A stretch of DNA of 64,000 nucleotides from Chromohalobacter moromii (GTDB taxonomy: Bacteria > Pseudomonadota > Gammaproteobacteria > Pseudomonadales > Halomonadaceae). This document shows positions 8,226 through 17,244 of the stretch, one piece after another. Made by a program: the position numbers and the translations under genes. Numbering within the stretch: position 1 is the first letter of the stretch; the number at the start of each line of letters is the position of its first letter. Below the pieces are notes generated by a model that saw only the letters and a list, made by a program, of their open reading frames with translations, had not been told where the DNA came from and did no database searches. The stretch is from the NCBI RefSeq assembly GCF_023091865.1, contig NZ_JAHXDI010000001.1, positions 1,240,001 through 1,304,000 of the forward strand, given 5' to 3'.

Positions 8226-10721
8226 ATGGGAAAGGGCGTCAACAAGGTCGGGTCTTGGATATGGTTATGGTCTCTCCTCGTATTGGCAAGCCTGCCGTTG
8301 AATAGGGCAGAGGCAGCCGAGGAAGACGCGCCAGTGAGGCCTGCGACGACCGCCACCGCCATGATCGTGGCGCCCAGCCAGCTTTCTCTACAAAGTGACG
8401 ATGCCCTGCTCAGCGATATACGTGACGCGCTCGCACGCCGCGTGGGTGAGGGCAATCTTAGCCTTGAGGTGCTGGGAGCGGATCGCTTTCCCCGCGAGAC
8501 GATGCTGCGCCGCTGGCGCGAGACCATGGCGCATCGCCAGGCCGAACTCAGCTATGTGTTGCTCATGCACGATGCCACCGTGCGTGCGTACCGCCATCTT
8601 GTTATCTCGTCCGAGAACGCTTCCAACTCGCCCGAGAACGCTTCCCTCCTGCCTGAAACTGCGACCGTCGTGGCCTATGACGTACGCGAGGGCGAGCTTC
8701 GTGAATGGTTGAATGCGCAAGGGATCGCGCATATCGGGCTCGATGCCTATGCCGAACGCGGCTTGCGCTGGGCTCTAGAAGCGCGTCGCCCACAGGAAGG
8801 TCCGCTGGCGCTGTGGTATGCCCAGGATGAGAGCCGTGACGCGTTAGCGGCCAGCGCACGCCGGGTGAGTTCGCCCCAGTTCAGCGATGCTTGGTTGTCT
8901 CTGGCGTCGCCCGACGAGAGCGTGCTGACGCGTTTTCGTGAGCGCCGGCAACAACGAGGTGAGCCTTTGCAAGCTTATCTTTCGGCGCCTGTCACACAGG
9001 ATAACCTGGCGCGCGTTCAAGCCTTGGCGGCCCAAGGCTGGCAATTCTGGTGTTACCAGCGCGAGTGGCTCAATCACGGTTGTCTGGGGGGCGTCTTCCC
9101 GGCGCCCGAGCATATGGCCGATAGTCTGGTCGACGCCTTGATCGCCCCCCAAGGCAGGTCGGGGCTGGAAAATGAACTGGCACTAGGAGGCGCGCGCTTG
9201 GTCTCCGCTGAGCCCAGCGTATTGTACAGCGCTCGGGATCGACTCAAGGACACCGCACGCGAGGGCGTGAACTGGCTCGAGATGCCCGATGCGGTCGTCG
9301 CCCAGCGTCAATGGACCTGGCGGGCCTTCGCCCTGGCGTTGGCCGCGCTGGTCATGGCAGGCCTTGCCATCTGGCTGGCGCGGCGGCGTGAACGCAAGCA
9401 GCGTTTGAAGCGCCAAGCCTTGCGTAACGACCTTGTGACCGATCTGCCGGGGCGCGTACTCCTCGAACGACACCTGCAACGCTTCATGGACGATGCCTAC
9501 GCCGTCTCGCTTTATTACCTGACGTTCGACGCTTTGCGCCACCTGCGCGCTCAGTTCGGGGGCGAATGCGCCGACCTGGCGGCGCAGGGCATCGCCGAGC
9601 GCCTGCGCGATACCTGCGGCGGCGTGTGTTACCCGGCGCGCCTCTCGGACGACGTCTTCGTGGTCATGGCCTCTGGCGCGCAAGATCCCCTGGCGATGGC
9701 TGCGCGTTATCAGGAAATGCTCCACGCGCCCATCGAGGTGCATGGTGTGCCGCATCGGCTCGAACCACGCATCGGGGTTGCCGTTTCGCCCGAGCATGGC
9801 AAGACGCCCACGGCGCTGTTACAAGCCGCGCAGGATGCCGCCGACCAAGTGCTAGCCAGCGCCGGGGCCGAGCCGCAACTATTCGAGCTCGATCTGCTCA
9901 AGACGTCCGAGCGTCGGCGTTTCCTGGCGGAGACGTTGGCCGATGCCCTGGAGCAGGAAGCTCCGTTCTTCGAGCTGTATCTACAACCTCAATACCGTCT
10001 CGCCAATCGGCAACTGGTGGGCGCCGAGGCCTTGATTCGTTGGCAGCACGACACCTTCGGCACTATCTCGCCCGGTGAATTCATCCCGGTGGCCGAAGCC
10101 AGCCACCAGATCGTGCCGCTGGACGAAAAAGTGTTCAACACCATGCTCGCCTGGCTGGCGCGTCACGAACTGCCGCATACGCAGAGCCTGGTATGGGCGG
10201 TCAATCTGTCGATACGGCATTTCGACGACCAGCGATTCACCGATTGGCTGCTGGAACGCTGCCAGCATTACGGCGTTCCCCCACAATGCATCGAGCTCGA
10301 GGTCACCGAGCACGTCGCCACACAAGACCTTTCTCAAGTGCGCCAAATCATGCGCATCTTGCGCCTGCACGGCTTCGGGCTGGTATTGGATGATTTCGGC
10401 GCCGGCTATACCTCGCTGCGTTTTCTCAAGGAATTGCCGTTCACCAAGGTCAAACTCGATAAGGTATATATCGATACCATCGCCGAGGACGAACGCAGTC
10501 AATTGCTGGTTAAAGGCATCATCGATCTGGCACGGGGACTAGGCTTGACTGTCGTTGCCGAAGGGATAGAAACTCAGGAACAGATGGATGTCTTGCGAGG
10601 GTTGGGTTGTCCCATTGGTCAGGGCTACCTGCTAGGGCGACCTAGACCCGTCGAATCTTTCCTGTGGCGGCTGTCACAGCGTCAAGAAACGTTGCCAGCG
10701 CGTTCCGCGCGCACGCGCTAG
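8226..10721 (+). CDS. Membrane sensor with degenerate GGDEF and EAL (c-di-GMP phosphodiesterase) domains
   Basis: Predicted 831-residue signalling protein. The N-terminal signal segment (residues 8-30) and a single membrane helix (about 375-397, followed by RRRERK) frame a periplasmic region of about 345 residues without a recognised fold. The GGDEF-like domain (about 405-540) has LSDDV at the signature, so it is probably not a cyclase. The EAL domain (about 575-815) keeps EALIRW, NLS, ELEVTE, DDFGAGY, VKLDK, AEGIET and GQGY, as expected of an active phosphodiesterase. AGGAGG lies eight bases before the ATG at 8226; an upstream in-frame GTG at 8169 has no such site. Its position 79 bases after tadE suggests it tunes pilus output through c-di-GMP, which is inference. 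Confidence 0.88.
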   Translation: MGKGVNKVGSWIWLWSLLVLASLPLNRAEAAEEDAPVRPATTATAMIVAPSQLSLQSDDALLSDIRDALARRVGEGNLSLEVLGADRFPRETMLRRWRETMAHRQAELSYVLLMHDATVRAYRHLVISSENASNSPENASLLPETATVVAYDVREGELREWLNAQGIAHIGLDAYAERGLRWALEARRPQEGPLALWYAQDESRDALAASARRVSSPQFSDAWLSLASPDESVLTRFRERRQQRGEPLQAYLSAPVTQDNLARVQALAAQGWQFWCYQREWLNHGCLGGVFPAPEHMADSLVDALIAPQGRSGLENELALGGARLVSAEPSVLYSARDRLKDTAREGVNWLEMPDAVVAQRQWTWRAFALALAALVMAGLAIWLARRRERKQRLKRQALRNDLVTDLPGRVLLERHLQRFMDDAYAVSLYYLTFDALRHLRAQFGGECADLAAQGIAERLRDTCGGVCYPARLSDDVFVVMASGAQDPLAMAARYQEMLHAPIEVHGVPHRLEPRIGVAVSPEHGKTPTALLQAAQDAADQVLASAGAEPQLFELDLLKTSERRRFLAETLADALEQEAPFFELYLQPQYRLANRQLVGAEALIRWQHDTFGTISPGEFIPVAEASHQIVPLDEKVFNTMLAWLARHELPHTQSLVWAVNLSIRHFDDQRFTDWLLERCQHYGVPPQCIELEVTEHVATQDLSQVRQIMRILRLHGFGLVLDDFGAGYTSLRFLKELPFTKVKLDKVYIDTIAEDERSQLLVKGIIDLARGLGLTVVAEGIETQEQMDVLRGLGCPIGQGYLLGRPRPVESFLWRLSQRQETLPARSARTR

Positions 10722-10970
10722 ATTGTGCGGTAGCCCGGTGAGCGCTGAGCATATAAAAATCGCAGGGATTGAACTTCGCAGATTTGGCATCATCTATAAT
10801 ACTGGGCCGAGTCTACGCCAAGCGATTTAGACATCGCCTATTCAGAGCAACCGTTTTTCCGCGTTACCTATCTGTGTGACTCGTTGCCGTACGTCGAGCG
10901 TCTCCGGTACACCTGACCGAAGCCGTGTTATTACGCTTTTGAACCGCTACATCGTGATTTCAATATTTCC

Positions 10971-11237
10971 ATGAAAAACAATCGTCAAGCCTCGTCACGC
11001 CATATGGATGAGCGTGAAAAGCTCCGCAAGTTTCGTGAACTCGATGACGCCTTCGCCACGGCTCTCCAGGAGCTCGATGGCGGCGGCGCAAGCAATGAAG
11101 ATGCCGCGCCCCAAGAGCCGCCGTTCGAGGAACGCCTGCAGGCGCTGATGCAGGAATACAACCAATCCAGCCAAAGCGTCGCCACGCTGATGCGCACCAT
11201 CGTCGAGATCGGTCACGCGTCACGCGAAGCGCAGTGA
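10971..11237 (+). CDS. Small hypothetical protein
   Basis: Predicted 88-residue polar protein with no family I recognise. It looks helical and acidic: a charged N-terminus (DEREKLRKFRELDDAFATAL), a Gly/Ala/Pro-rich linker and a C-terminal helix (LQALMQEYNQSSQSVATLMR). It has no signal peptide or membrane segment. The ATG at 10971 has a poor ribosome site; the ATG at 11004-11006 is an alternative. A TATAAT box occurs at 10795-10800, but without a convincing -35. Overlapping reverse-strand frames look like shadows. It could be a small regulator or not a gene at all. Confidence 0.5.
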   Translation: MKNNRQASSRHMDEREKLRKFRELDDAFATALQELDGGGASNEDAAPQEPPFEERLQALMQEYNQSSQSVATLMRTIVEIGHASREAQ

Positions 11238-11473
11238 CATATCGCTCGGGGCGCGCCACTGGCGCGCTGGGAAGGCACGACGAGAACACACGAGAAAGAG
11301 TTGACAGCGTCCCCACAAAGGTCCAAGCTTAGCGAAGTAGGTTAGCAAGTGGCATACCGTCAGTAGTAATCGATGTCTTCGAGAGCCTGGTGTATCGCTA
11401 ATTTGTTTTACCCACTGCAACTCGGGTAAATACCCGGCAATTGAAAGCGCAATGCGTGTAAAGGATATCGAAA

Positions 11474-11677
11474 ATGGCAACTGGTACAGTTAAGTGGTTC
11501 AACGACGCTAAAGGTTTCGGCTTTATTTCTCCGGACGACGGCGGCGACGACCTCTTTGCCCACTTCTCCGAAATTCAGGCTGAAGGCTTCAAGTCTCTGC
11601 AGGACGGTCAAAAGGTTTCTTTTGACGTCACTCAGGGCAAGAAAGGCCTTCAGGCGTCTAACATCAAGCCCGAGTAA
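11474..11677 (+). CDS. CspA-family cold-shock protein
   Basis: Predicted 67-residue nucleic-acid chaperone. The whole protein is one cold-shock domain with the two RNA-binding motifs KGFGFI (RNP1) and DLFAHF (RNP2), and it starts with the common [10 protein letters not shown]. Length is exactly that of the family. AAGGA lies eight bases before the ATG. The 236 bases upstream contain no gene and could be the long 5' leader typical of cold-shock genes. A strong terminator follows 37 bases after the stop, so it is a single-gene unit. Which csp paralogue it is cannot be told from this window. Confidence 0.97.
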   Translation: MATGTVKWFNDAKGFGFISPDDGGDDLFAHFSEIQAEGFKSLQDGQKVSFDVTQGKKGLQASNIKPE

Positions 11678-11714
11678 CTTCGCGCTTGATCTGAAGCCGC
11701 AAGGCTTCGCATAA

Positions 11715-11743
11715 CAGGGCCCGCTTCGGCGGGCCCTGTTGCG
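11715..11743 (+). terminator. Intrinsic terminator of the cold-shock gene
   Basis: A perfect 10-bp stem, CAGGGCCCGC (11715-11724) and GCGGGCCCTG (11729-11738), closes a TTCG tetraloop and is followed by a T-rich stretch. It lies just after the csp stop and before the convergent gene ending at 11761, so it may serve both strands. Confidence 0.85.
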
Positions 11744-11760
11744 TTTGGGGTAGCGGTTGA

Positions 11761-12426
11761 TCAACGGCTGCTCGGCAGTGAATCAAGCCACTTGCGTATA
11801 CGGTCTTGATGCCAGCGACGCGATACGCGATGCGTATCGAACGTAGTCGGCATGATCAGGCAATCATTATTCTTCTCGTTGGGATCGAGCTCGCTCTTCT
11901 CTAGCATGAAGCACCGGTACGCGCCCAATGGGCGGTCTTCGCTGCCATAGATCGCGATCAGCCGGACCTCCAGCATTCTCAACGTTTCATCTTCGAGCGT
12001 CAGCGTGTTCCGGTCGATATCCAGCCCGTGCCCCTCGGCGATGTGATCGATGATCTCTCTGAACGAGCACACCTGATGATAATCGCCCGAGTCCAGCGGC
12101 CCCTGGCGCGTGGCGTGCTGCTCGTTACTCTCTTCTTCGCTGTCGTCCGTCCGCGTGTAATCGGTTAGATCGCAGGTATATTCGCCCTTGGACGTGTGCA
12201 GCACCCCCATGACATTCGAGACGAAGATCGCTTCTGAACTCATGTTGCTGATCAGACACATACCGTCCGGCGACTTGCTGCGCCCTCGGTTGATGATGAT
12301 GCGCGGCCGGCGCTGACGTGCAAAGCCCAGGTAAAGAAGCTGCGCGTAGAACAGCCATACGCCCAGGGTGCAGAAACTCGCGATCGCGCTCAGCGCGCCG
12401 CTATTGTTATTGAGCCACTCGAGCAT
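11761..12426 (-). CDS. Hypothetical membrane-anchored protein
   Basis: Predicted 221-residue protein. An N-terminal membrane helix (about residues 10-37: ALSAIASFCTLGVWLFYAQL) is followed by a basic patch (ARQRRPRIIINRGRSK) and a soluble, mostly cytoplasmic domain with the segment CLISNMSSEAIFVSNVMGVL. I do not recognise the family. The start codon is preceded on the reverse strand by AAGGAGAGCAAGGA, a good ribosome site. It is convergent with the cold-shock gene and divergent from the MOT1-like transporter, with no obvious operon partner. Confidence 0.7.
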   Translation of the reverse strand: MLEWLNNNSGALSAIASFCTLGVWLFYAQLLYLGFARQRRPRIIINRGRSKSPDGMCLISNMSSEAIFVSNVMGVLHTSKGEYTCDLTDYTRTDDSEEESNEQHATRQGPLDSGDYHQVCSFREIIDHIAEGHGLDIDRNTLTLEDETLRMLEVRLIAIYGSEDRPLGAYRCFMLEKSELDPNEKNNDCLIMPTTFDTHRVSRRWHQDRIRKWLDSLPSSR

Positions 12427-12832
12427 TCCTTGCTCTCCTTATAGGTGGTATGTAAACGGTATTGTTTGAAAAGAAAAACGCTACCTGACAAGTATCGCCC
12501 GGCAGCGTTCGACTGTGCGAGTCTAGCAAAAAGTCACTGGCTACGCTGAATAGGTGGCGCTGGTCTTCCTGACCACGAACCGCGTCCTGGCGGGCGCCTA
12601 ACTCGAAGATCGCTCGTCACAAACGATGACTGCGATCATTGTGGCCGCCTTATATGCCGGCCTGTGTCGTTCGGGTCAGGTGGTGCTATGAGGCTAAGCG
12701 CTTTCATGCACTCAGAGCAAAAGAAAATTCGTAACGTATTTAACACCGATATTTAGTATTGTTAACGAGATGTAAGAACACGCAAGAAGGCTGCATCTTA
12801 ACGTAATAAATGGCGTCGGGTTAAAAAGTGTT
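12427..12832. other. Intergenic region between divergent genes
   Basis: About 400 bases with no gene I can support. The right half is AT-rich and must hold the promoter of the MOT1-like transporter. An imperfect inverted repeat (TCGTAAC near 12729 and GTTAACGA near 12761) is a weak operator candidate. I saw no molybdenum-cofactor riboswitch-like structure, but could not run a covariance model. Confidence 0.4.
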
Positions 12833-13957
12833 ATGAACACAGCCTTTGCCTTCAATCTGCGCGAGGTCAATGGGGCGCTGGGCGATCTCGGCACCTTGCT
12901 GCCGTTGATGCTGGGGAGCATCGCCATCGGTGGGCTAGCGCCCGTGCCGGTGGTATTGGGATTTGCCGTCTTCTATTTGGGCACGGCGTTGTACTATCGC
13001 CTGCCGATCCCCGTGCAGCCCATGAAGGCCGTGGCGGCCGTCATATTGACGGCGGGTATGTCGCCGCTGGAACTGGCCATCGCCGGGGCGATGATCGGCG
13101 TGGTGTTATTGATCCTGGGACTGACCGGCTGGATCGCGCGCCTCAATCGTCTGATCCCGCAATCCGTATTGGCCGGGCTGCAACTGGGGCTAGGGGCGCT
13201 GCTGGCCTTGACCAGTCTCTCACTGATGGCCGATCAGGTCTGGATAGGCATTGCCACGCTCAGCGTGCTGCTGGTGGCGATGCGCTTTCCGCGTTGGCCC
13301 TCCGTGGTGCTGGCGTTATTGACGGCCTGGGGGCTGGGGCATTTCCAAACGGCGAGTGCGCCGCTCATCGACACTAGCACCGCGTGGTTTCCCGCGCTGG
13401 CGAGCTGGCCGGACATGCAAAGTATCGAGCGTGCCATGTCGATGCTGGTGTTGCCGCAACTCTCGTTGACCGTCACCAACGCCATCGTATTGACCACGCT
13501 CGTCGCCGGCGATTACTTCGGCGAGCGCGCCACGCATGTCACGCCGGCGCGCTTGTCGATCTCCACCGGTCTGGCCAACCTTGCGCTTACGCCGTTCGGC
13601 GCCTTGCCGATGTGTCACGGCGCCGGGGGCTTGGCCGCGCATTACCGCTTTGGCGCACGCACCGGCACTGCGCCGCTACTACTGGGCGGCGCGTTGCTGG
13701 CCGTGGCATGTGTGCCACCGCAATGGGGGCTAGGAGTGCTTGCGGGTATTCCCAGTGCCGGATTGGGCGCCTTGCTGCTCGTCGCTGCCTGGCAACTTGC
13801 CATCACCAAACGACTGTTCGACAGCAAGCCCTCATGCTGGCCGGTGATCGCCGCGACCGCCGTGGTGACGGTCGCGCTGGATCCTTTCTGGGGGCTCGTC
13901 GCCGGCGGTATCAGCGAATGGGGGCGGATCAGGTGGCATCGCCATCGTCACGCTTGA
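12833..13957 (+). CDS. MOT1-type sulfate/molybdate transporter
   Basis: Predicted 374-residue integral membrane protein with about ten hydrophobic helices. Conserved-looking MOT1 signatures are the N-terminal EVNGALGDLGTLLPLMLG and, in helix 3, YRLPIPVQPMKAVAAV; a later CHGAGGLAAHYRFGARTGTA also fits the family. MOT1 proteins import molybdate with high affinity, and bacterial relatives are annotated as putative sulfate/molybdate transporters. Because the window is rich in sulfate-assimilation genes, sulfate is a reasonable alternative substrate; the sequence alone does not decide. The 3' end overlaps the convergent CorC-like gene by 29 bases. Confidence 0.85.
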   Translation: MNTAFAFNLREVNGALGDLGTLLPLMLGSIAIGGLAPVPVVLGFAVFYLGTALYYRLPIPVQPMKAVAAVILTAGMSPLELAIAGAMIGVVLLILGLTGWIARLNRLIPQSVLAGLQLGLGALLALTSLSLMADQVWIGIATLSVLLVAMRFPRWPSVVLALLTAWGLGHFQTASAPLIDTSTAWFPALASWPDMQSIERAMSMLVLPQLSLTVTNAIVLTTLVAGDYFGERATHVTPARLSISTGLANLALTPFGALPMCHGAGGLAAHYRFGARTGTAPLLLGGALLAVACVPPQWGLGVLAGIPSAGLGALLLVAAWQLAITKRLFDSKPSCWPVIAATAVVTVALDPFWGLVAGGISEWGRIRWHRHRHA

Positions 13958-14957
13958 GGCGTTTCACCCAGCGCTGCTTGGCGTAGCGGCGCAGGTTCTC
14001 CACGTTGTCCGTCTCATCGACGATGTCCTGGCCGAGAATCGTCTCGATGACGTCCTCCAGGGTAATCAAGCCCACCCAAGTGCCATGCTCGTCGTAAACC
14101 ACGCGCATGTGGCCGTGATCCTTGAGCATCGCGGTGAAGACATGCTCGACGTTGTCCGTCTCGTGCAGCGCCTCGATAGGGTGCATAAGCACCTTCATGG
14201 TCTGCTCATCCTCGGCGTGATAAGTATCCGCCTTATGGATGTAGCCAATCGCCTGTTCGCCGCCGTCCATCACCGGAAAGCGCGTGAACTGCATCTTGCC
14301 GAACTGTTCGTCGAACTCCGCGACGCTGAGATCCGGCGGCACTGAAACGCACACTGTGCGCGGCGTCATCACGCTTTTTACGCGGATCTCGTGCAGGTTG
14401 AGGATATTGACGATAGCCCGCGTTTCGTCGCTATCCAGCGCCTTCTCGTCCAGGCCGATGCGCGCCAGCGCCTTGATCTCCCCACGCATGTCGACATCGT
14501 GCTCCGACTTGCCGATACGGTTGGTGATCCGCTCGGAAAGCCAGATGAACGGCGTCAGAACGAAGATCATCACCCGCAGAATCGGCGGCAGCAGCGGGGC
14601 GAGGGCACGCCAGTAGCTCGCGCCGATGGTCTTGGGAATGATCTCCGAGACGACCAGGATCGCCAGCGTCATCACCGCCGAGGCAATCGCCACGTGGGAA
14701 TCGCCGAAGACCACCGCCACCTGCGCACCCACGCCCGTTGCGCCCACCGTATGCGCAATGGTGTTGAGCGTGAGGATCGCCGCCAGCGGACGGTCGATGT
14801 TGGACTTCAACTTGGAAAGCGAGGCATGCAGTTTCGGGCGATCATCCTTCAACTGCGCAATGTAGCTCGGGGTCAGCGACAGCAGCGCCGCCTCGAGAAT
14901 TGAACATAAGAAAGAAAAGCCAATGGACAGGATGGCGAAGGCCGCAAGGAGGACCAT
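13929..14957 (-). CDS. CNNM/CorC-type transporter-associated protein (DUF21 + CBS pair)
   Basis: Predicted 342-residue membrane protein. The N-terminal CNNM/DUF21 domain (residues 1-175) has four hydrophobic segments and the motif LILNT-like LTLNTIAHTVGA, followed by VVSEIIPKTIGA. Two CBS domains follow (about 195-310: VKSVMTPRTVCVSVPPDL and GLITLEDVIETILGQDI). Family members are linked to Mg2+/Co2+ efflux or are HlyC/CorC-like proteins. The C-terminal transporter-associated domain is missing, as in the short subfamily. Its end overlaps the MOT1-like gene tail-to-tail. Confidence 0.87.
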   Translation of the reverse strand: MVLLAAFAILSIGFSFLCSILEAALLSLTPSYIAQLKDDRPKLHASLSKLKSNIDRPLAAILTLNTIAHTVGATGVGAQVAVVFGDSHVAIASAVMTLAILVVSEIIPKTIGASYWRALAPLLPPILRVMIFVLTPFIWLSERITNRIGKSEHDVDMRGEIKALARIGLDEKALDSDETRAIVNILNLHEIRVKSVMTPRTVCVSVPPDLSVAEFDEQFGKMQFTRFPVMDGGEQAIGYIHKADTYHAEDEQTMKVLMHPIEALHETDNVEHVFTAMLKDHGHMRVVYDEHGTWVGLITLEDVIETILGQDIVDETDNVENLRRYAKQRWVKRLKRDDGDAT

Positions 14958-15086
14958 GAAGACTCTTGGTTGAGAATGGAGCGCTCATTTATCCAGTCCC
15001 GAAGAAGGCTGTCAATCCATGCGTGAGGCGTTTTTCAACGGTGGGTGGCGGAGTGGGTGTAGCGAGCCTTATCTATCGCTTTTTCC

Positions 15087-15115
15087 TTGTCAAAATTATT
15101 TATTGGGGGTACATT
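15087..15115 (+). promoter_or_regulatory. Putative sigma-70 promoter of brnTA
   Basis: TTGTCA (15087-15092) and TACATT (15110-15115) are separated by 17 bases in an AT-rich stretch just upstream of brnT. BrnTA operons are known to be repressed by BrnA, so this is the likely regulated promoter. Predicted by eye only. Confidence 0.5.
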
Positions 15116-15135
15116 AAAGAAAGAAGGAGAATCCA

Positions 15136-15420
15136 ATGAGCCCCCATTGTGAGATTGAATACGATGAAGCTAAGCGACTGATAACGTTGGAAAATAGAGG
15201 TGTCGATTTTGCCGATGTCCCGCAGGTATTTGCGGGAAGGGTCTATTCTGGGGTGGATGCGCGGAAAGACTACGGCGAAGAACGCATCTACACGGTGGGC
15301 AAGCTAAACGAACGGGCCGTGGTAATAGTATGGACGTGGCGCGGTAGTAAGCGTCGCATTATCTCGATGAGGTATGCCAATGATCGCGAAAAAAGACGAT
15401 TCAAAGACTACTTGGATTGA
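15136..15420 (+). CDS. brnT: BrnT ribonuclease toxin
   Basis: Predicted 94-residue RelE-fold ribonuclease toxin of a type II toxin-antitoxin pair. Family landmarks are the N-terminal IEYDEAKRLITLENRGVDFAD, the central GEERIYTVGKLNERAVVIVW and the C-terminal RRIISMRYANDREKRRF, where BrnT active-site residues cluster (Arg, Arg, Glu). AAGGAG precedes the ATG. It overlaps brnA in the toxin-first order typical of this system. Confidence 0.93.
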   Translation: MSPHCEIEYDEAKRLITLENRGVDFADVPQVFAGRVYSGVDARKDYGEERIYTVGKLNERAVVIVWTWRGSKRRIISMRYANDREKRRFKDYLD

Positions 15421-15673
15421 TCCCGATGATGCTCCAGAGCTCGACGACGATTGGTTTGAGGGAGCTTATCAGTACGAGGATGACAAGCTGGTCAAGCGTG
15501 GCCGTGGGCGACCGCCCCTGGCGCATAAGAAGATGCCGGTAAAGGTGCGGTATGACCAAGACGTTATCGACGCCTTCCGGGAATCCGGCCCTGGCTGGCA
15601 AACTCGCATGAATAAAGCCCTTCGCCAGTTTCTGGCCGAGCATGACATCAACGAGCTGGATAGGCGTCAGTGA
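15380..15673 (+). CDS. brnA: BrnA antitoxin
   Basis: Predicted 97-residue antitoxin and autorepressor with a C-terminal ribbon-helix-helix DNA-binding region. The BrnA hallmarks are present: WIDPDDAPELDDDWFEGA, then RGRGRPPL, and the C-terminal SGPGWQTRMNKALRQFL. The start at 15380 is chosen because GAGG stands seven bases upstream; the ATG at 15374 is too close to it. It overlaps the end of brnT by 41 bases, so translation is coupled. The pair appears intact. Confidence 0.92.
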   Translation: MIAKKDDSKTTWIDPDDAPELDDDWFEGAYQYEDDKLVKRGRGRPPLAHKKMPVKVRYDQDVIDAFRESGPGWQTRMNKALRQFLAEHDINELDRRQ

Positions 15674-15948
15674 TTGGCGTAAGGAAGCTTGGTGGCAGCG
15701 CCGGGCATCGCTAGTGGAGCTTGCCGCCATTTTGAGTCGATTTTTAACGCCGTATGGGCGAGCGCAGGCATTTTTCAGACAAAGCGTAGAAAGCGTAGCT
15801 GAGCCGTCCAGTCACCGTGCCGACTAGCCACTCTACCCATGGTATGCCACGCGGGGCGCGAGAAGCTGCTCGGGCAGACGTCTTGCTTTAAACTGCAAGG
15901 AAATGAGTTTCGCTATAAATGAATACTTCACACCAAGAGGTGATCGGC

Positions 15949-16230
15949 ATGCAAGCATCTCCTCCGATTGATAAGGAAACCTTGCGCGCAGAGCTCAAGC
16001 GCGAGCTGCGTTCTGACTTCCTGCAGGATATCCGCATCGAATCCGGCATCGATAGCTCCGGCGAAGAGGCGGTCTGGGTCTGGCTCGTCGTGGATGAAGG
16101 TGCGATGGGAAGCCAAAAAAACAAGAGCAAGGTCAAAGACATCAGGGAAAGCATCTACCGGACGTTTTCTGAACGCGCCCCCGGCGTCTTTCCTTATATC
16201 CGACTGGATAACCCCCAAGTGTCAGCCTGA
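15949..16230 (+). CDS. Small conserved-looking hypothetical protein
   Basis: Predicted 93-residue soluble protein. It has a charged N-terminal helix (KETLRAELKRELRSDFLQ) and then an alternating pattern (IRIESGIDSSGEEAVWVWLVVD) ending in YIRLDNP. I have the impression of a small family often encoded near HEPN or toxin-antitoxin genes, but no function is known to me. AAGAGGTGA lies six bases before the ATG at 15949, so I prefer it over the in-frame ATG at 15919. The next gene starts 125 bases away. Confidence 0.6.
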   Translation: MQASPPIDKETLRAELKRELRSDFLQDIRIESGIDSSGEEAVWVWLVVDEGAMGSQKNKSKVKDIRESIYRTFSERAPGVFPYIRLDNPQVSA

Positions 16231-16355
16231 AGCGCCGCAATACCCGACAATACCGCACCTTTATTCTCGCCTTGGCCTTTCACCCCAGTTGGTCGCGCGC
16301 CTGATACTCCCTTAGCAGCTCGATTCTTTTAGTTTTGTACGAACCAGGAAGCCCG

Positions 16356-17192
16356 ATGACCGATTTCATCACCGACTCCACGCGCAATCGCCTTATCGAG
16401 GGCGTCCACGCCGCCGGCCAGGAGGTCATGGCGATCTACCGCCGTGACTTCGCCATCGAAGAAAAGGCCGACGCCAGCCCGCTCACCGAAGCGGATATGG
16501 CCTCGCACCACGCCTTGGTCGGGCTGCTGGAAGCCATCACTCCCAAGGTGCCGATTCTCTCTGAAGAGTCCGCCGAGATCCGCTACGAGACCCGCCAAAC
16601 GTGGCAGCGTTACTGGCTGATCGACCCGCTGGACGGCACCAAGGAATTCATCAGCCACAATGGCGAATTCACGCTCAATGTCGCCCTGGTGGAAGACGGC
16701 GTGCCGGTATTCGGCATCGTCCACGCGCCCGCGCTGGAAAGCGGCCCCGCGACCTGGTGGGGCCAGCACGGGCAGGGCGCCTACAAGCGCGAGAACGGCA
16801 GTGACGACCAACCGATTCACGCCCGCGCATTGCCCGACCCCCAGGCCGAACCCTGGAAGATCGTCGGCAGCCGCCGCCATGGCGCCGAAATGTTCGACGC
16901 CTTCTGCCAGCGCCTGCCTGCGCATGAATGTGTCTCCATGGGCAGCTCGTTGAAGCTGTGCCTGGTCGCCGAAGGCAATGCCGATCTCTACCCGCGCCTC
17001 GCCCCCACCTGCGAATGGGACACCGCCGCCGCCCAAGCCGTCGTCACTGCCGCCGGCGGCCAAGTGCTCAATGTCGAGACCCTTGAACCGCTGCGCTGCA
17101 ACCAGCAAGACAGCGTGCTCAATCCGTTCTTCATCGTCTGCGGCCAGCGCGACCAACGTTGGGAAAACGCCCTGCGCGAAAGCGTCGCCTGA
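16356..17192 (+). CDS. cysQ: CysQ 3'(2'),5'-bisphosphate nucleotidase
   Basis: Predicted 278-residue Mg2+-dependent phosphatase of the inositol-monophosphatase superfamily. It removes the 3'-phosphate of PAP, the by-product of PAPS-dependent sulfation and PAPS reduction. Motifs: DASPLTEADMASH, ILSEES (metal Glu), WLIDPLDGTKEFI (the DPLDGT metal site) and CEWDTAAAQAVV. Length is a little above the usual 245-270. The ATG at 16356 has AGGAA nine bases upstream; a TTG at 16335 is the only earlier in-frame start. It lies about 5 kb upstream of the cys/exopolysaccharide operon and is transcribed separately, but belongs to the same chemistry. Confidence 0.93.
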   Translation: MTDFITDSTRNRLIEGVHAAGQEVMAIYRRDFAIEEKADASPLTEADMASHHALVGLLEAITPKVPILSEESAEIRYETRQTWQRYWLIDPLDGTKEFISHNGEFTLNVALVEDGVPVFGIVHAPALESGPATWWGQHGQGAYKRENGSDDQPIHARALPDPQAEPWKIVGSRRHGAEMFDAFCQRLPAHECVSMGSSLKLCLVAEGNADLYPRLAPTCEWDTAAAQAVVTAAGGQVLNVETLEPLRCNQQDSVLNPFFIVCGQRDQRWENALRESVA

Positions 17193-17203
17193 CGCGGTGC
17201 AAA

Positions 17204-17238
17204 AGCTGCGAGCTACGGGCGGCGGGCTACAGGCTACA
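17204..17238 (+). repeat. Short heptanucleotide array after cysQ
   Basis: Five consecutive 7-base units of the type GGCTACG/AGCTGCG (AGCTGCG, AGCTACG, GGCGGCG, GGCTACA, GGCTACA) begin 12 bases after the cysQ stop. They match the family of arrays found elsewhere in the window and read in the same direction relative to the upstream gene. Confidence 0.7.
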
Positions 17239-17244
17239 ATATTG

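Noticed and set aside
10726-10737. Possible third ops element (GCGGTAGC)
   Set aside because: Only the central eight bases match and it lies after the EAL gene, not in a leader of polysaccharide genes.
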